Assembly: GCA_034435275.1 (NCBI GenBank)
Contig: DAOTXP010000205.1
Span: forward strand, 1 to 8,495
Length of the DNA stretch: 8,495 bases
Source: JBFMCC01 sp034435275
Lineage (GTDB): Bacteria > Chloroflexota > Anaerolineae > Anaerolineales > Villigracilaceae
Reading direction: 5' to 3'
Made by a program: the position numbers and the translations under genes. How positions within the stretch are numbered: the stretch's first letter is position 1; every line of letters begins with the position of its first letter. The notes under the pieces are model-generated. The model made no database searches and was not told the DNA's origin. It was given only the letters and a program-made list of their open reading frames with translations. Below are positions 1 to 6,383 of this stretch, piece after piece.

Positions 1-3
1 TAG

Positions 4-80
4 AATTTATCACCACAGAGTTCGCCGAGCTCACAGAGAGAAAACGTCTCTGTGTTCTCCGTGCGCTCTGTGGTAAATTT
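4..80. repeat. Imperfect nested inverted repeat (CCACAGAG/CTCTGTGG type)
   Basis: The outer arms are CCACAGAG at 13-20 and CTCTGTGG at 66-73, extended by AATTTA at about 4-9 and TAAATTT at 74-80 with a 3-nt insertion (TCA) in the left arm. An inner pair, CACAGAG at 32-38 and CTCTGTG at 48-54, gives a second stem. The unit is built from repeated CACAGAG words and could fold as a cruciform or an RNA hairpin. Repeats of this sort are scattered in many environmental bacterial genomes and often produce false ORFs, and both strands here read through as such ORFs. It lies just before the HD-domain gene, so it would be in that gene's leader or promoter region. The mobile or dispersed nature is inferred; only one copy is visible. 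Confidence 0.65.
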
Positions 81-86
81 GTCCCC

Positions 87-719
87 ATGCCAACCATCGA
101 ACAAGCCCGCGCCTGGTACGCCGACTCGGACCCGGTCCACGATTTCGACCACGTCCTGCGCGTCTATCGCATGGCCGAACGGCTGGCCCGGGCAGAGGGC
201 GCGGACCTGGCCATCGTCCGCGCTGCTGCGCTGCTGCATGACGCCGAGGGCGCCGCGTCGGGTCACGAATCCCGCGCGGACCATCATCACGCCTCCGCCG
301 AATTCGCGGGCGAAGTCCTGCGCACCGAAGGCTGGGACGAAGCGCGTATCGCGGCGGTCCAGCACTGCATTCGCGCCCACCGCTTTCGCGGCGACGAGCC
401 GCCGCGCACCCTCGAGGCCCAATGCCTCTTCGACGCGGACAAACTCGACGTGCTGGGCGCGATCGGCGCGGCGCGCGCCATCGGTTACGCCACACTGGCC
501 AATGAACCCTGGTATGCCAAACCGTCGCGTCAATTCATCGAAACAGGCAAAGAGGAGCAGGGCGAACCGCACAGCGCGTACCACGAGCACTTGTTCAAAC
601 TTCGCAAAATTCCTGCGCGCCTGCACACCCAGACCGCCCGCGCCATTGCCGCCGAACGAATGAAATACCTGGATGAATTCTTCGAGCACCTGATTGATGA
701 ATGGCAGGGGAAGCAATAA
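87..719 (+). CDS. HD-domain metal-dependent phosphohydrolase
   Basis: This 210-residue protein has the HD-superfamily metal-binding pattern: His22 in DFDHVLRVYRMAERLA, His51-Asp52 in LLHDAEG, and a downstream Asp near 116-121 in FDADKLDVLGAIG. HD proteins of this soluble single-domain type (as in YedJ-like and related uncharacterised families) hydrolyse phosphate esters, often nucleotides; the substrate cannot be read from the sequence. There is no signal peptide or membrane segment, so it should be cytoplasmic. The start at 87 gives the N-terminus expected for the family, although no clear Shine-Dalgarno sequence precedes it and the hairpin repeat ends only 6 nt upstream. The stop lies 26 nt before the preferred arginase start, suggesting one transcript with the arginase and phosphatase genes. 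Identity as an HD protein is secure; the precise function is unknown. Confidence 0.88.
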   Translation: MPTIEQARAWYADSDPVHDFDHVLRVYRMAERLARAEGADLAIVRAAALLHDAEGAASGHESRADHHHASAEFAGEVLRTEGWDEARIAAVQHCIRAHRFRGDEPPRTLEAQCLFDADKLDVLGAIGAARAIGYATLANEPWYAKPSRQFIETGKEEQGEPHSAYHEHLFKLRKIPARLHTQTARAIAAERMKYLDEFFEHLIDEWQGKQ

Positions 720-745
720 AATTGCCGCGCTCTCCTGGAGGTATG

Positions 746-1648
746 ATGCAAATTGATATCATCGGCGTGCCGATTGACCTCGGCGCCGACCGCCGCGGCG
801 TGGACATGGGCCCCAGCGCCATTCGTTATGCCCACCTCCAGCCTCGGCTCGAACAGTTGGGCTATACCGTCGCGGATACCGGCAACGTGGAAGTGCCGAT
901 TGCCGAGATGTGTTCCATCACCGACCCGAAACTCAAGTACATTGACTGCATCGTGCCGATGGGACGCCGCGTCAGCGGGGCGGTGGCCACCAGCGCGCAG
1001 AACGGTCATTTCCCGCTCGTGCTGGGCGGCGATCACAGCCTCTCGCTGGGTTCCATCCGTGGCGCGGCCAAACGCAAACGGCTCGGCGTCCTGTGGGTGG
1101 ACGCTCACGCCGACTTCAACACGCACGAGACCACGCCTTCTGGAAATATTCACGGGATGCCGCTGGCCGCGCTGTGCGGACTCGGCCATCCGAGCCTGGT
1201 GCGACTCTACGAGGAGGCGGTTCCCGTCGTGGACCCGAAGCGGGTTGCCATTATCGGGGCGCGCGACCTCGACCCGGGCGAGAAGACCAACCTGAGCGAG
1301 GCGGGCGTCATGGTGCAGAGCATGGAGCAGATCGACCGCTACGGCCTGGTCTCTGTGACGGAGAAAGCGATTCAACGCATCACCCGCGATGTGGACGGCC
1401 TCTATCTCTCGTTCGACATGGATGCGCTCGATTCGCATCATGCCCCGGGCGTCGGCACGCCCGTTCCCGGCGGGTTGACCGACCGCGAAGCGCATCTCAT
1501 TTGCGAGATGGTCGCGGAAACGGGCAAACTAATTGGCATGGACATGGTGGAGGTCAATCCGATTCTCGATACGCAAAACCAGACCGCCCATCTCGCCCTC
1601 GATCTAATTCTCACCAGCCTCGGCAAACGTATTTGGAATGGAGCTTGA
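746..1648 (+). CDS. rocF: Arginase
   Basis: This is a ureohydrolase of 300 residues, the usual length for bacterial arginases. Arginases convert L-arginine to L-ornithine and urea with a binuclear manganese centre in the cytoplasm. All six metal ligands are visible: His97 in GGDHSLSLGS, Asp119, His121 and Asp123 in DAHADFN, and Asp224 and Asp226 in SFDMDALD. The stretch NTHETTPSGNIHGMPLA and the C-terminal MDMVEVNP also fit arginase better than agmatinase. A GGAGG motif at 737-741 is 4 nt from the ATG at 746; the adjacent ATG at 743 is too close to it, and a longer in-frame start at 701 would overlap the HD gene. The stop overlaps the start of the next gene by 11 nt, so translation is probably coupled. 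Agmatinase or formiminoglutamase are less likely alternatives. Confidence 0.93.
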   Translation: MQIDIIGVPIDLGADRRGVDMGPSAIRYAHLQPRLEQLGYTVADTGNVEVPIAEMCSITDPKLKYIDCIVPMGRRVSGAVATSAQNGHFPLVLGGDHSLSLGSIRGAAKRKRLGVLWVDAHADFNTHETTPSGNIHGMPLAALCGLGHPSLVRLYEEAVPVVDPKRVAIIGARDLDPGEKTNLSEAGVMVQSMEQIDRYGLVSVTEKAIQRITRDVDGLYLSFDMDALDSHHAPGVGTPVPGGLTDREAHLICEMVAETGKLIGMDMVEVNPILDTQNQTAHLALDLILTSLGKRIWNGA

Positions 1649-2438
1649 TTTGTCTGTACCCACCCTCTTGGAACTCGAATCCCTCGCCCGCACTGCCGGG
1701 GGCATCTTGCGCGACGGCTACGAAAAAGACCACGATGTTCAATTCAAGGGCGTCATTGATCTCGTCACGGAAATAGACCACAAGTCTGAAGACTATCTGC
1801 TCGGCGAGATCACGAAGCGCTGGCCGGGCAGTCACATTCTCTCCGAAGAGGCCGGTGAAGTAAAAGGCGGCGACACGTTTCTGTGGTATGTGGATCCTCT
1901 GGATGGCACGGTCAATTACGCCCACGGCGTGCCGATGTTCTGTGTTTCGATTGCCGTTGCCTGGGAGGGACAGACGCGCCTCGGGGTCGTCTATGATCCG
2001 ATGCGGGATGAGATGTTCGCCGCCGAACGGGGCCGTGTCGCCCATTTAAACGGCCGCCCGCTCCAGGTCTCCGCGGCGACCGAACTCGAACGCAGTCTGC
2101 TCGTCACAGGTTTCCCTTACGATATGTGGACGGCGCCGGTCAACAATCTCGAATACTTCGGCCGCTTCGCGCGCATCACACAGGGAGTCCGCCGTCTCGG
2201 CTCGGCCGCACTGGACTTATGTTACGTGGCCGCGGGCCGCTTCGAGGGCTACTGGGAACTCTCGCTCCATCCCTGGGACATGGCGGCCGGCGGACTGATC
2301 TGCGAGCAGGCCGGGGCGCGGGTCACCAAAATGACGGGCGAACCCGATTATCTTTCCCCGCCGCCGTCCATTCTGGCGGCCGGACCCGGGCTTTATCCCA
2401 AAATGCTGGAAATCATTCGAGGGTTGTCTCCGGGGTAG
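1638..2438 (+). CDS. Inositol monophosphatase family protein
   Basis: This 266-residue enzyme belongs to the lithium-sensitive, magnesium-dependent phosphatase family (inositol monophosphatase, SuhB-like). Visible signatures are the early DLVTEIDHKSE segment, Glu70-Glu71 in LSEEAG, the catalytic block WYVDPLDGTVNYAHG with Asp86 and Asp89, and the second block HPWDMAAGGLICEQAG with Asp214. Together these give the full metal-binding set, so it should be active. Family members dephosphorylate myo-inositol-1-phosphate but also histidinol phosphate, fructose bisphosphate or 3'-phosphoadenosine phosphate, and the substrate cannot be fixed here. The ATG at 1638 lies inside the end of the arginase gene (11-nt overlap) with no strong ribosome binding site; a TTG at 1650 is a possible later start. 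The overlap suggests cotranscription, although no metabolic link with arginine breakdown is evident. Confidence 0.9.
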   Translation: MELDLSVPTLLELESLARTAGGILRDGYEKDHDVQFKGVIDLVTEIDHKSEDYLLGEITKRWPGSHILSEEAGEVKGGDTFLWYVDPLDGTVNYAHGVPMFCVSIAVAWEGQTRLGVVYDPMRDEMFAAERGRVAHLNGRPLQVSAATELERSLLVTGFPYDMWTAPVNNLEYFGRFARITQGVRRLGSAALDLCYVAAGRFEGYWELSLHPWDMAAGGLICEQAGARVTKMTGEPDYLSPPPSILAAGPGLYPKMLEIIRGLSPG

Positions 2439-2452
2439 TATTATCCCGGAGA
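2427..2452 (+). terminator. Hairpin at the end of the arginase/phosphatase unit
   Basis: TCTCCGGG at 2427-2434 pairs with CCCGGAGA at 2445-2452 (8 bp, possibly extended by one G-U pair) around an A/T-rich loop that contains the TAG stop at 2436-2438. Only a short TTT follows at 2457-2459, so it is a weak intrinsic terminator at best and may instead protect the 3' end of the mRNA. Confidence 0.4.
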
Positions 2453-2470
2453 TGCGTTTAAAACTCGTGG

Positions 2471-2498
2471 TTGCGTAAATTCTGCAAAAGTGTAAAAT
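2471..2498 (+). promoter_or_regulatory. Probable sigma-70-type promoter of the STAND regulator
   Basis: TTGCGT (2471-2476) and TAAAAT (2493-2498) are spaced by 16 bp in an A/T-rich gap after the hairpin. Start of transcription would fall near 2505, leaving a short leader that carries the ribosome binding site AAGGA at 2512-2516 ahead of the ATG at 2521. Sequence match only. Confidence 0.5.
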
Positions 2499-2520
2499 TA
2501 AACCGAACATTAAGGAATCC

Positions 2521-5500
2521 ATGTCTCCAATTCAGGTCAGCCATAGCAAAGTCTTTATGCCGCGCCGCCGCGCGGAACTGCTCCGGCGCATGCGTCTGCT
2601 CGACCGGCTCTCGTCCTTCCTCGACAAGAAATTGATCCTCATTACCGCCCCGGCCGGGTACGGCAAGACTTCCCTGCTGATTGACATGGCCTACCATAGC
2701 GAACTGCCGTTCTGCTGGCTGGCACTGGATGAACTCGACCGCGAGCCTCAGCGTTTCATTGCCTATATCATTGCGGCGTTGGCAGAACGGTTTCCTACGT
2801 TCGGCGGACAGTCCACCCAGGCCTTGAATCATGTCAAATCCCTGGAGGACGAACTCGAGGCGCTGGTCGTTACCATCACCAATGAAATTTTCGAGCGTAT
2901 CCCCGAGCACTTTGTGCTGGTCGTTGACGATTACCATCACGTAAACGACGTCCCCCTCATCCGCACATTTATCAGCCGCTTCATCCGTCTGGCAGACGAG
3001 AACTGTCATTTCATTCTGTCTTCCCGTACTGTCTTCAGCATACCGGATATGCCCCTGATCGTTGGGCGCGATGAGGCGGAAGGTCTCGATTATGTTGAAT
3101 TGGCGTTCCGCCCGGAAGAGATTCAGGCTCTGCTGTCCCAGAACTATGAGCAGACCATTTCCGAGCAGGAGGCCCGCGAACTTGCGGAAAAAACCGAAGG
3201 TTGGATTACCGGCCTGCAATTGTCCGGGCTGGGCCGCGAAGGGGCCAGCCGCGCCCGCATCGTCCGCGCCTCGGGGGTGGACCTTTCGGCATATTTCGCC
3301 CAGCAGGTGCTGGATAAGCAGCCTGCACTGCGCGAGGTTTTACTCTACACTTCGCTTTTCGACGAGTTCGATGTCTCTCTTGCTGAGGCGGTCCTGAGTC
3401 CGTTTCTCGCGGGACCGCTGGACTGGTCCGAACTCCTCGGCCGCATCCTGGAGAAGAACCTGTTCGTCCTGCCCATCGGTAGTGATGGACAGTGGCTGCG
3501 TTACCACAACCTGTTCCGTGATTTCCTGCGCAGGCAGTTGCAGGCCGAGCATCCCGAGCGGATCCCGCAGATTCTCGCCCGCCTGGCCGAGGTGTATGCA
3601 GAGCAGGGAGAATGGGAAAAGGCCTATTATGTCACATCACAGGTGGGGGATGCTGAGGCCCTGGCCGGGCTGGTGGAACGCGCCGGGCCGACCATGCTGC
3701 GCCGAGCCCTGATTACTCTGGAGTCGTGGCTCAACGGCCTGAACCCGGCCATCGTCCGCGCACGACCGGGCTTGATCTCCCTGCGGGGCGCTATTTTGTA
3801 CATGAAGGGTGATTTGCAAGACGGGCTGAACCTGCTCAATCAAGCTGAGAAATCTTATCGTAAGACGGGCGATGTCTCTGGGCTTACATTAACCCTTGTT
3901 CGTCGTGCCGTTGCCCTTTCGTTTGCGGGGGACTATGCTGCCTCGCTCAATGATGCAGAGGAGACATTGGGACTGACCGAGACGGTGGCCGAACTTCAGG
4001 ATCTATACGCTGAAGCCCTGCGCGTCAAGGGGAACAGTCTCTATCGGTTAGGGCAGATCCGACAAGCGTTGGATTGTTTCGAGCATTCGCTGGCGCTTTA
4101 TAGCGGTTTGTCCAAACACGCCGACAGCATTCCTATTCTTCTGATGGAAACTGGAATGGCCTACCGGGCCAGCGGCGACTATGCGGCAGCCAAGTCGTCC
4201 TACCAGAAGGCGTTGCAGATTTGGAGAAGGGACGGTAATTTGAGTTGGCAGGCCAATCTGCTCAACAACCTGGGTTACCTATATTATGCTCAAGGAGAAT
4301 ATGAGAAAGCGGTCCAGACCTTTGAAGAGGGACTGACGTGTGCCAAACGCAGTCGTTATTATCGCATGCAAGCGGGGATAGCCGTTGGCTTGGGAGACTT
4401 GTTTGCCGAACTGGAGGAGTTCGATGCTGCACGTCAATCCTACCAGCAGGCGGAAGGGTTGGCACGCGAAACCAATGACCAGTTTCTCAGCAATTACCTC
4501 ATTTTGGCCCAGGCTAATCTGGCCTTGTTGGGCAATGAGCCAGCCAAAGCGAGGGAATGGCTGGCTCACGTCCACCCGAAAATTGAAGCCAGTAATTCCG
4601 CCTACGAAATGGGCCTGTGGCATTGGCTGAATGGCCGTCAGTTATTGGCAGAAGAGAAATCTCGCAAGGCAGTGGAAGAGCTGAAAAAGGCCGATGAACT
4701 CTTCGAACAAGATGGGCGGGAGATGGAAAGCCTCTGGTGCAAGGTCTGGCTGGCGGCCGCCTCCCACACGGCCGGTGATCCACCGGTGGCTATTAATGCG
4801 GATTTCAGGCTGTCCAATTCTCACATAGTTGCGGTTGCCGCGCACCAGGCGCTTCCGTGGTTGACCGCGAGAAAGGCAAAAGATCGATTCGTCAAGGACC
4901 TGGTTGAAATCGCCGAACGTTTCGAAGCGCGCCTGCCTGAGATCCGCCGTGCCTTGCGGCGCCAGCCTCGTGCGGTAGCCTTGGCGCGGCCGCGCCTTTC
5001 CATCCAGGCGCTGGGCTGGACGAAGGTGGAAGCAAACGGCCGCGTTTTAGCGCCTTCCGACTGGCAGACGCAGGCTGTTCGTGAACTCTTCTTTTTCTTT
5101 GTCACATCCCCAAGGCCGCTTACGAAGGAGCAGGTTCAGGATGCTCTCTGGCCCGGTGAGAACGATTACGACCGCCTCAACCAGCGCTTCAAGAACGACC
5201 TCTATCGTTTGCGCCGCGCGGTGGGGCAGGAGACCATCCTCCTGCAGGACGACCGTTATACGTTCAACCGTACGCTGGATTACGATTATGACGTGGAAGA
5301 TTTCGAAACATACCTGGCGCGGGCCCGCGCCGCCGAAGGAGGCGATGAAAAAATATCCTTTTACGAGAAGGCCATTGGCCTGGTACGCGGCCCGTACTTG
5401 GCCGATGTGGGCGCCACCTGGGCGACGGCTCCGCGGATGCACTATCATGAGGTCCTGCAGTCTGTATTTCTCGATCTCGCCAACTTGTATTGGAAGCAGG

Positions 5501-5718
5501 CCGACAGTGTAAATACCCTGCGCGTGTGTGAACGCGCTCTCGAACACGACCCCGCGAACGAGGATTTTCATCAACTTGCCATGCAGGTCTATCACTCCCG
5601 CCGCGACCGCGCCGCCATCATTCGCCAATATCAGGCGTGCAGGGATGCCCTTGCCCGCGAATTCGGGCTTTCTCCATCCCCCAAGACAGATGCCCTTTAT
5701 CGTCAATTTACCACTTGA
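2521..5718 (+). CDS. MalT-like STAND ATPase regulator with TPRs, winged helix and BTAD domain
   Basis: This is a 1065-residue signal-integrating transcription regulator. The N-terminal ATPase (about 20-330) shows Walker A APAGYGKTS at 43-51 and Walker B FVLVVDDYHH at 131-140, followed by a MalT-like winged-helix and arm region (GWITGLQLSG, then WLRYHNLFRDFLRRQL). Residues of about 340-790 are helical repeats of TPR type, for example GDYAAAKSSYQKAL and GEYEKAVQTFEEGL. The C-terminus has an OmpR-type winged helix (about 826-920, starting LSIQALGWTKVEANGR) and a bacterial transcriptional activation domain (about 921-1065, starting YDYDVEDFETYL), as in SARP/AfsR regulators. No LuxR-type HTH is present. 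STAND proteins hold a closed ADP state until a ligand bound by the repeat domain triggers ATP-driven assembly. Ribosome binding site AAGGA is 4 nt upstream. A terminator isolates it from the peptide genes downstream, which are plausible targets (inference). Confidence 0.92.
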   Translation: MSPIQVSHSKVFMPRRRAELLRRMRLLDRLSSFLDKKLILITAPAGYGKTSLLIDMAYHSELPFCWLALDELDREPQRFIAYIIAALAERFPTFGGQSTQALNHVKSLEDELEALVVTITNEIFERIPEHFVLVVDDYHHVNDVPLIRTFISRFIRLADENCHFILSSRTVFSIPDMPLIVGRDEAEGLDYVELAFRPEEIQALLSQNYEQTISEQEARELAEKTEGWITGLQLSGLGREGASRARIVRASGVDLSAYFAQQVLDKQPALREVLLYTSLFDEFDVSLAEAVLSPFLAGPLDWSELLGRILEKNLFVLPIGSDGQWLRYHNLFRDFLRRQLQAEHPERIPQILARLAEVYAEQGEWEKAYYVTSQVGDAEALAGLVERAGPTMLRRALITLESWLNGLNPAIVRARPGLISLRGAILYMKGDLQDGLNLLNQAEKSYRKTGDVSGLTLTLVRRAVALSFAGDYAASLNDAEETLGLTETVAELQDLYAEALRVKGNSLYRLGQIRQALDCFEHSLALYSGLSKHADSIPILLMETGMAYRASGDYAAAKSSYQKALQIWRRDGNLSWQANLLNNLGYLYYAQGEYEKAVQTFEEGLTCAKRSRYYRMQAGIAVGLGDLFAELEEFDAARQSYQQAEGLARETNDQFLSNYLILAQANLALLGNEPAKAREWLAHVHPKIEASNSAYEMGLWHWLNGRQLLAEEKSRKAVEELKKADELFEQDGREMESLWCKVWLAAASHTAGDPPVAINADFRLSNSHIVAVAAHQALPWLTARKAKDRFVKDLVEIAERFEARLPEIRRALRRQPRAVALARPRLSIQALGWTKVEANGRVLAPSDWQTQAVRELFFFFVTSPRPLTKEQVQDALWPGENDYDRLNQRFKNDLYRLRRAVGQETILLQDDRYTFNRTLDYDYDVEDFETYLARARAAEGGDEKISFYEKAIGLVRGPYLADVGATWATAPRMHYHEVLQSVFLDLANLYWKQADSVNTLRVCERALEHDPANEDFHQLAMQVYHSRRDRAAIIRQYQACRDALAREFGLSPSPKTDALYRQFTT

Positions 5719-5758
5719 GGTTGACTGCGGTGAACAAAACATGCCCCACCCTGAAACG

Positions 5759-5787
5759 AAAACAGCCCGGAAAGGGCTGTTTTTCTT
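5759..5787 (+). terminator. Intrinsic terminator of the STAND regulator gene
   Basis: AAAACAGCCC at 5759-5768 pairs perfectly with GGGCTGTTTT at 5774-5783 around a 5-nt loop, and the T-rich tail TTTTTCTT follows on the plus strand. This is a textbook rho-independent terminator 40 nt after the regulator stop codon. Confidence 0.92.
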
Positions 5788-5792
5788 AATCT

Positions 5793-5813
5793 TTTGAAGC
5801 CCGCTTTGAAGCC
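5793..5813 (+). repeat. Direct repeat TTTGAAGCC x2, possible operator
   Basis: TTTGAAGCC occurs at 5793-5801 and again at 5805-5813, a 12-bp period, between the regulator terminator and the small peptide gene. SARP-type activators of the winged-helix/BTAD class are known to bind direct heptamer-like repeats at about 11-bp spacing just upstream of the -10 box. The repeat ends 8 bp before a TATATC element at 5822, or its second copy supplies a -35 TTGAAG (5806-5811). Assignment as the operator of the adjacent regulator is an inference. Confidence 0.45.
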
Positions 5814-5834
5814 TGGGTTGTTATATCTTATGAA
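5806..5834 (+). promoter_or_regulatory. Candidate promoter of the small peptide unit
   Basis: Two readings are possible. TTGAAG (5806-5811) with TATGAA (5829-5834) has a 17-bp spacer, each box matching four of six consensus bases. Alternatively TATATC at 5822-5827 is a -10 box activated from the direct repeat, as in SARP-dependent promoters that lack a good -35. Either start site lies upstream of the peptide ribosome binding site at 5864. Confidence 0.4.
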
Positions 5835-5876
5835 CAAGCAATTCACTTTTCGATTTCAAATTCAAGGAGTATTTCC

Positions 5877-5945
5877 ATGAAGACCACCCTCTCCAACACA
5901 ATGATCCTGTGCTCGCCCGAACTCGGCGGCGGCGTCGGCCACTAG
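5877..5945 (+). CDS. 22-residue peptide ending CSPELGGGVGH
   Basis: This is a short ORF of 22 codons starting MKTTLSNTMIL and ending CSPELGGGVGH, closed by TAG at 5943-5945. The support for a real gene is the strong ribosome binding site AAGGAG at 5864-5869 with 7-nt spacing, a GC-rich coding stretch inside an A/T-rich intergenic region, its own upstream promoter region after a terminator, and a second well-started small gene 21 nt downstream. It carries one cysteine, a Pro, a glycine run and a C-terminal His, and is too short for a signal peptide plus mature domain. It could be a secreted or modified peptide (RiPP-like core), a signal sensed by the large regulator upstream, or a leader peptide controlling the next gene. 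I do not recognise a family; the function is unknown. Confidence 0.6.
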   Translation: MKTTLSNTMILCSPELGGGVGH

Positions 5946-5966
5946 TTTTTGAAAGGAACATTACAC

Positions 5967-6215
5967 ATGGTCGCAATGCAGTATGCCCTTCCTTCCGCTG
6001 ACCCGGCTACGGCGCATCGCGGGTTGGGGTCTTTGTTTGCGGCGGCGATCGTCAACCAGCAGTTCCGCAAGATGCTGTTGGAAAATCCCGAAGCCGCTCT
6101 GCAGAAGGGCTACCTGGGCAAAACCTTCATTCTGACCCGTGAAGAACGCGCCCTTATTGTTTCCGCTCGAGCCCGCTCGTTAAGCGACCTGGCCCGCCGT
6201 TTGACCAATTCCTGA
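5967..6215 (+). CDS. 82-residue Nif11/NHLP-leader-like small protein
   Basis: The protein starts at the ATG at 5967, with AAAGGA at 5952-5957 nine nt upstream; an in-frame TTG at 5949 would place the start over that site. Residues 19-45 read as an amphipathic helix with FAAAIVNQQ followed by FRKMLLENPEAAL, and residues 54-78 (FILTREERALIVSARARSLSDLA) form a second helical part. The pattern Phe-Arg-x-x-Leu-Leu-x-x-Pro-x-x-Ala-Leu is typical of leader domains of the Nif11 and nitrile-hydratase (NHLP) type, which carry RiPP precursors to modification enzymes, and of the short stand-alone Os1348-like members without a core. There is no cysteine, no GG cleavage site and no core extension. It probably shares a transcript with the 22-residue peptide. 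Gene reality is well supported; the family placement is by motif and the role is unknown. Confidence 0.78.
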   Translation: MVAMQYALPSADPATAHRGLGSLFAAAIVNQQFRKMLLENPEAALQKGYLGKTFILTREERALIVSARARSLSDLARRLTNS

Positions 6216-6231
6216 GCCATCTTGCATGCAC

Positions 6232-6256
6232 GCGTCAGCCGCACCGGCCCTGACGC
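6232..6256 (+). other. Hairpin downstream of the small-protein gene
   Basis: GCGTCAG (6232-6238) pairs with CTGACGC (6250-6256) over an 11-nt GC-rich loop, 16 nt after the stop codon. No T run follows, so it is not a clear intrinsic terminator; it may stabilise the 3' end. A second short inverted repeat, GTGCGG/CCGCAC, is at 6286-6310. Nothing else is recognisable up to the tRNA-Lys terminator. Confidence 0.3.
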
Positions 6257-6318
6257 TGTAATGGAGCGACGCGGCGGAAAGGGGAGTGCGGTAAGATGGG
6301 GATGCCGCACCCCCGCGT

Positions 6319-6370
6319 CCAATCGAATAATAAATTGCCCCGCCAGTCCTGACTTGACTTGGCGGGGCAA
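6319..6370 (-). terminator. Intrinsic terminator of tRNA-Lys
   Basis: Read on the minus strand, TTGCCCCGCCA (6370-6360) pairs with TGGCGGGGCAA (6345-6335), an 11-bp perfect stem with a 14-nt loop, followed by the T-rich tail TTTATTATT (6334-6326). It lies 13 nt downstream of the tRNA-Lys 3' end. The plus strand lacks a T run after the stem, so it works mainly for the tRNA. Confidence 0.85.
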
Positions 6371-6383
6371 AGCGGCCGAAATG

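Noticed and set aside
1..80. CRISPR-like array at the left end
   Set aside because: The CACAGAG words are nested inverted copies of uneven spacing, without spacers of constant length.
31..495. Open frames on both strands across the hairpin repeat (31-495 minus, 52-663 plus)
   Set aside because: They read the repeat and out-of-frame HD-gene sequence, giving Arg/Pro-rich strings without domains.
530..1495. Long open frame of 321 codons on the minus strand opposite the arginase gene
   Set aside because: It is the antisense shadow of the arginase and HD genes in GC-rich DNA; it has no recognisable domain, while the plus-strand frames have complete catalytic motifs.
1093..1776. Open frame of 227 codons overlapping arginase and the phosphatase gene
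   Set aside because: Low-complexity Arg/Gly-rich translation in the wrong frame of two certain genes.
5047..5742. Minus-strand frame of 231 codons opposite the end of the STAND regulator
   Set aside because: Antisense of the winged-helix/BTAD coding region; no motif, and it crosses into the trailer.
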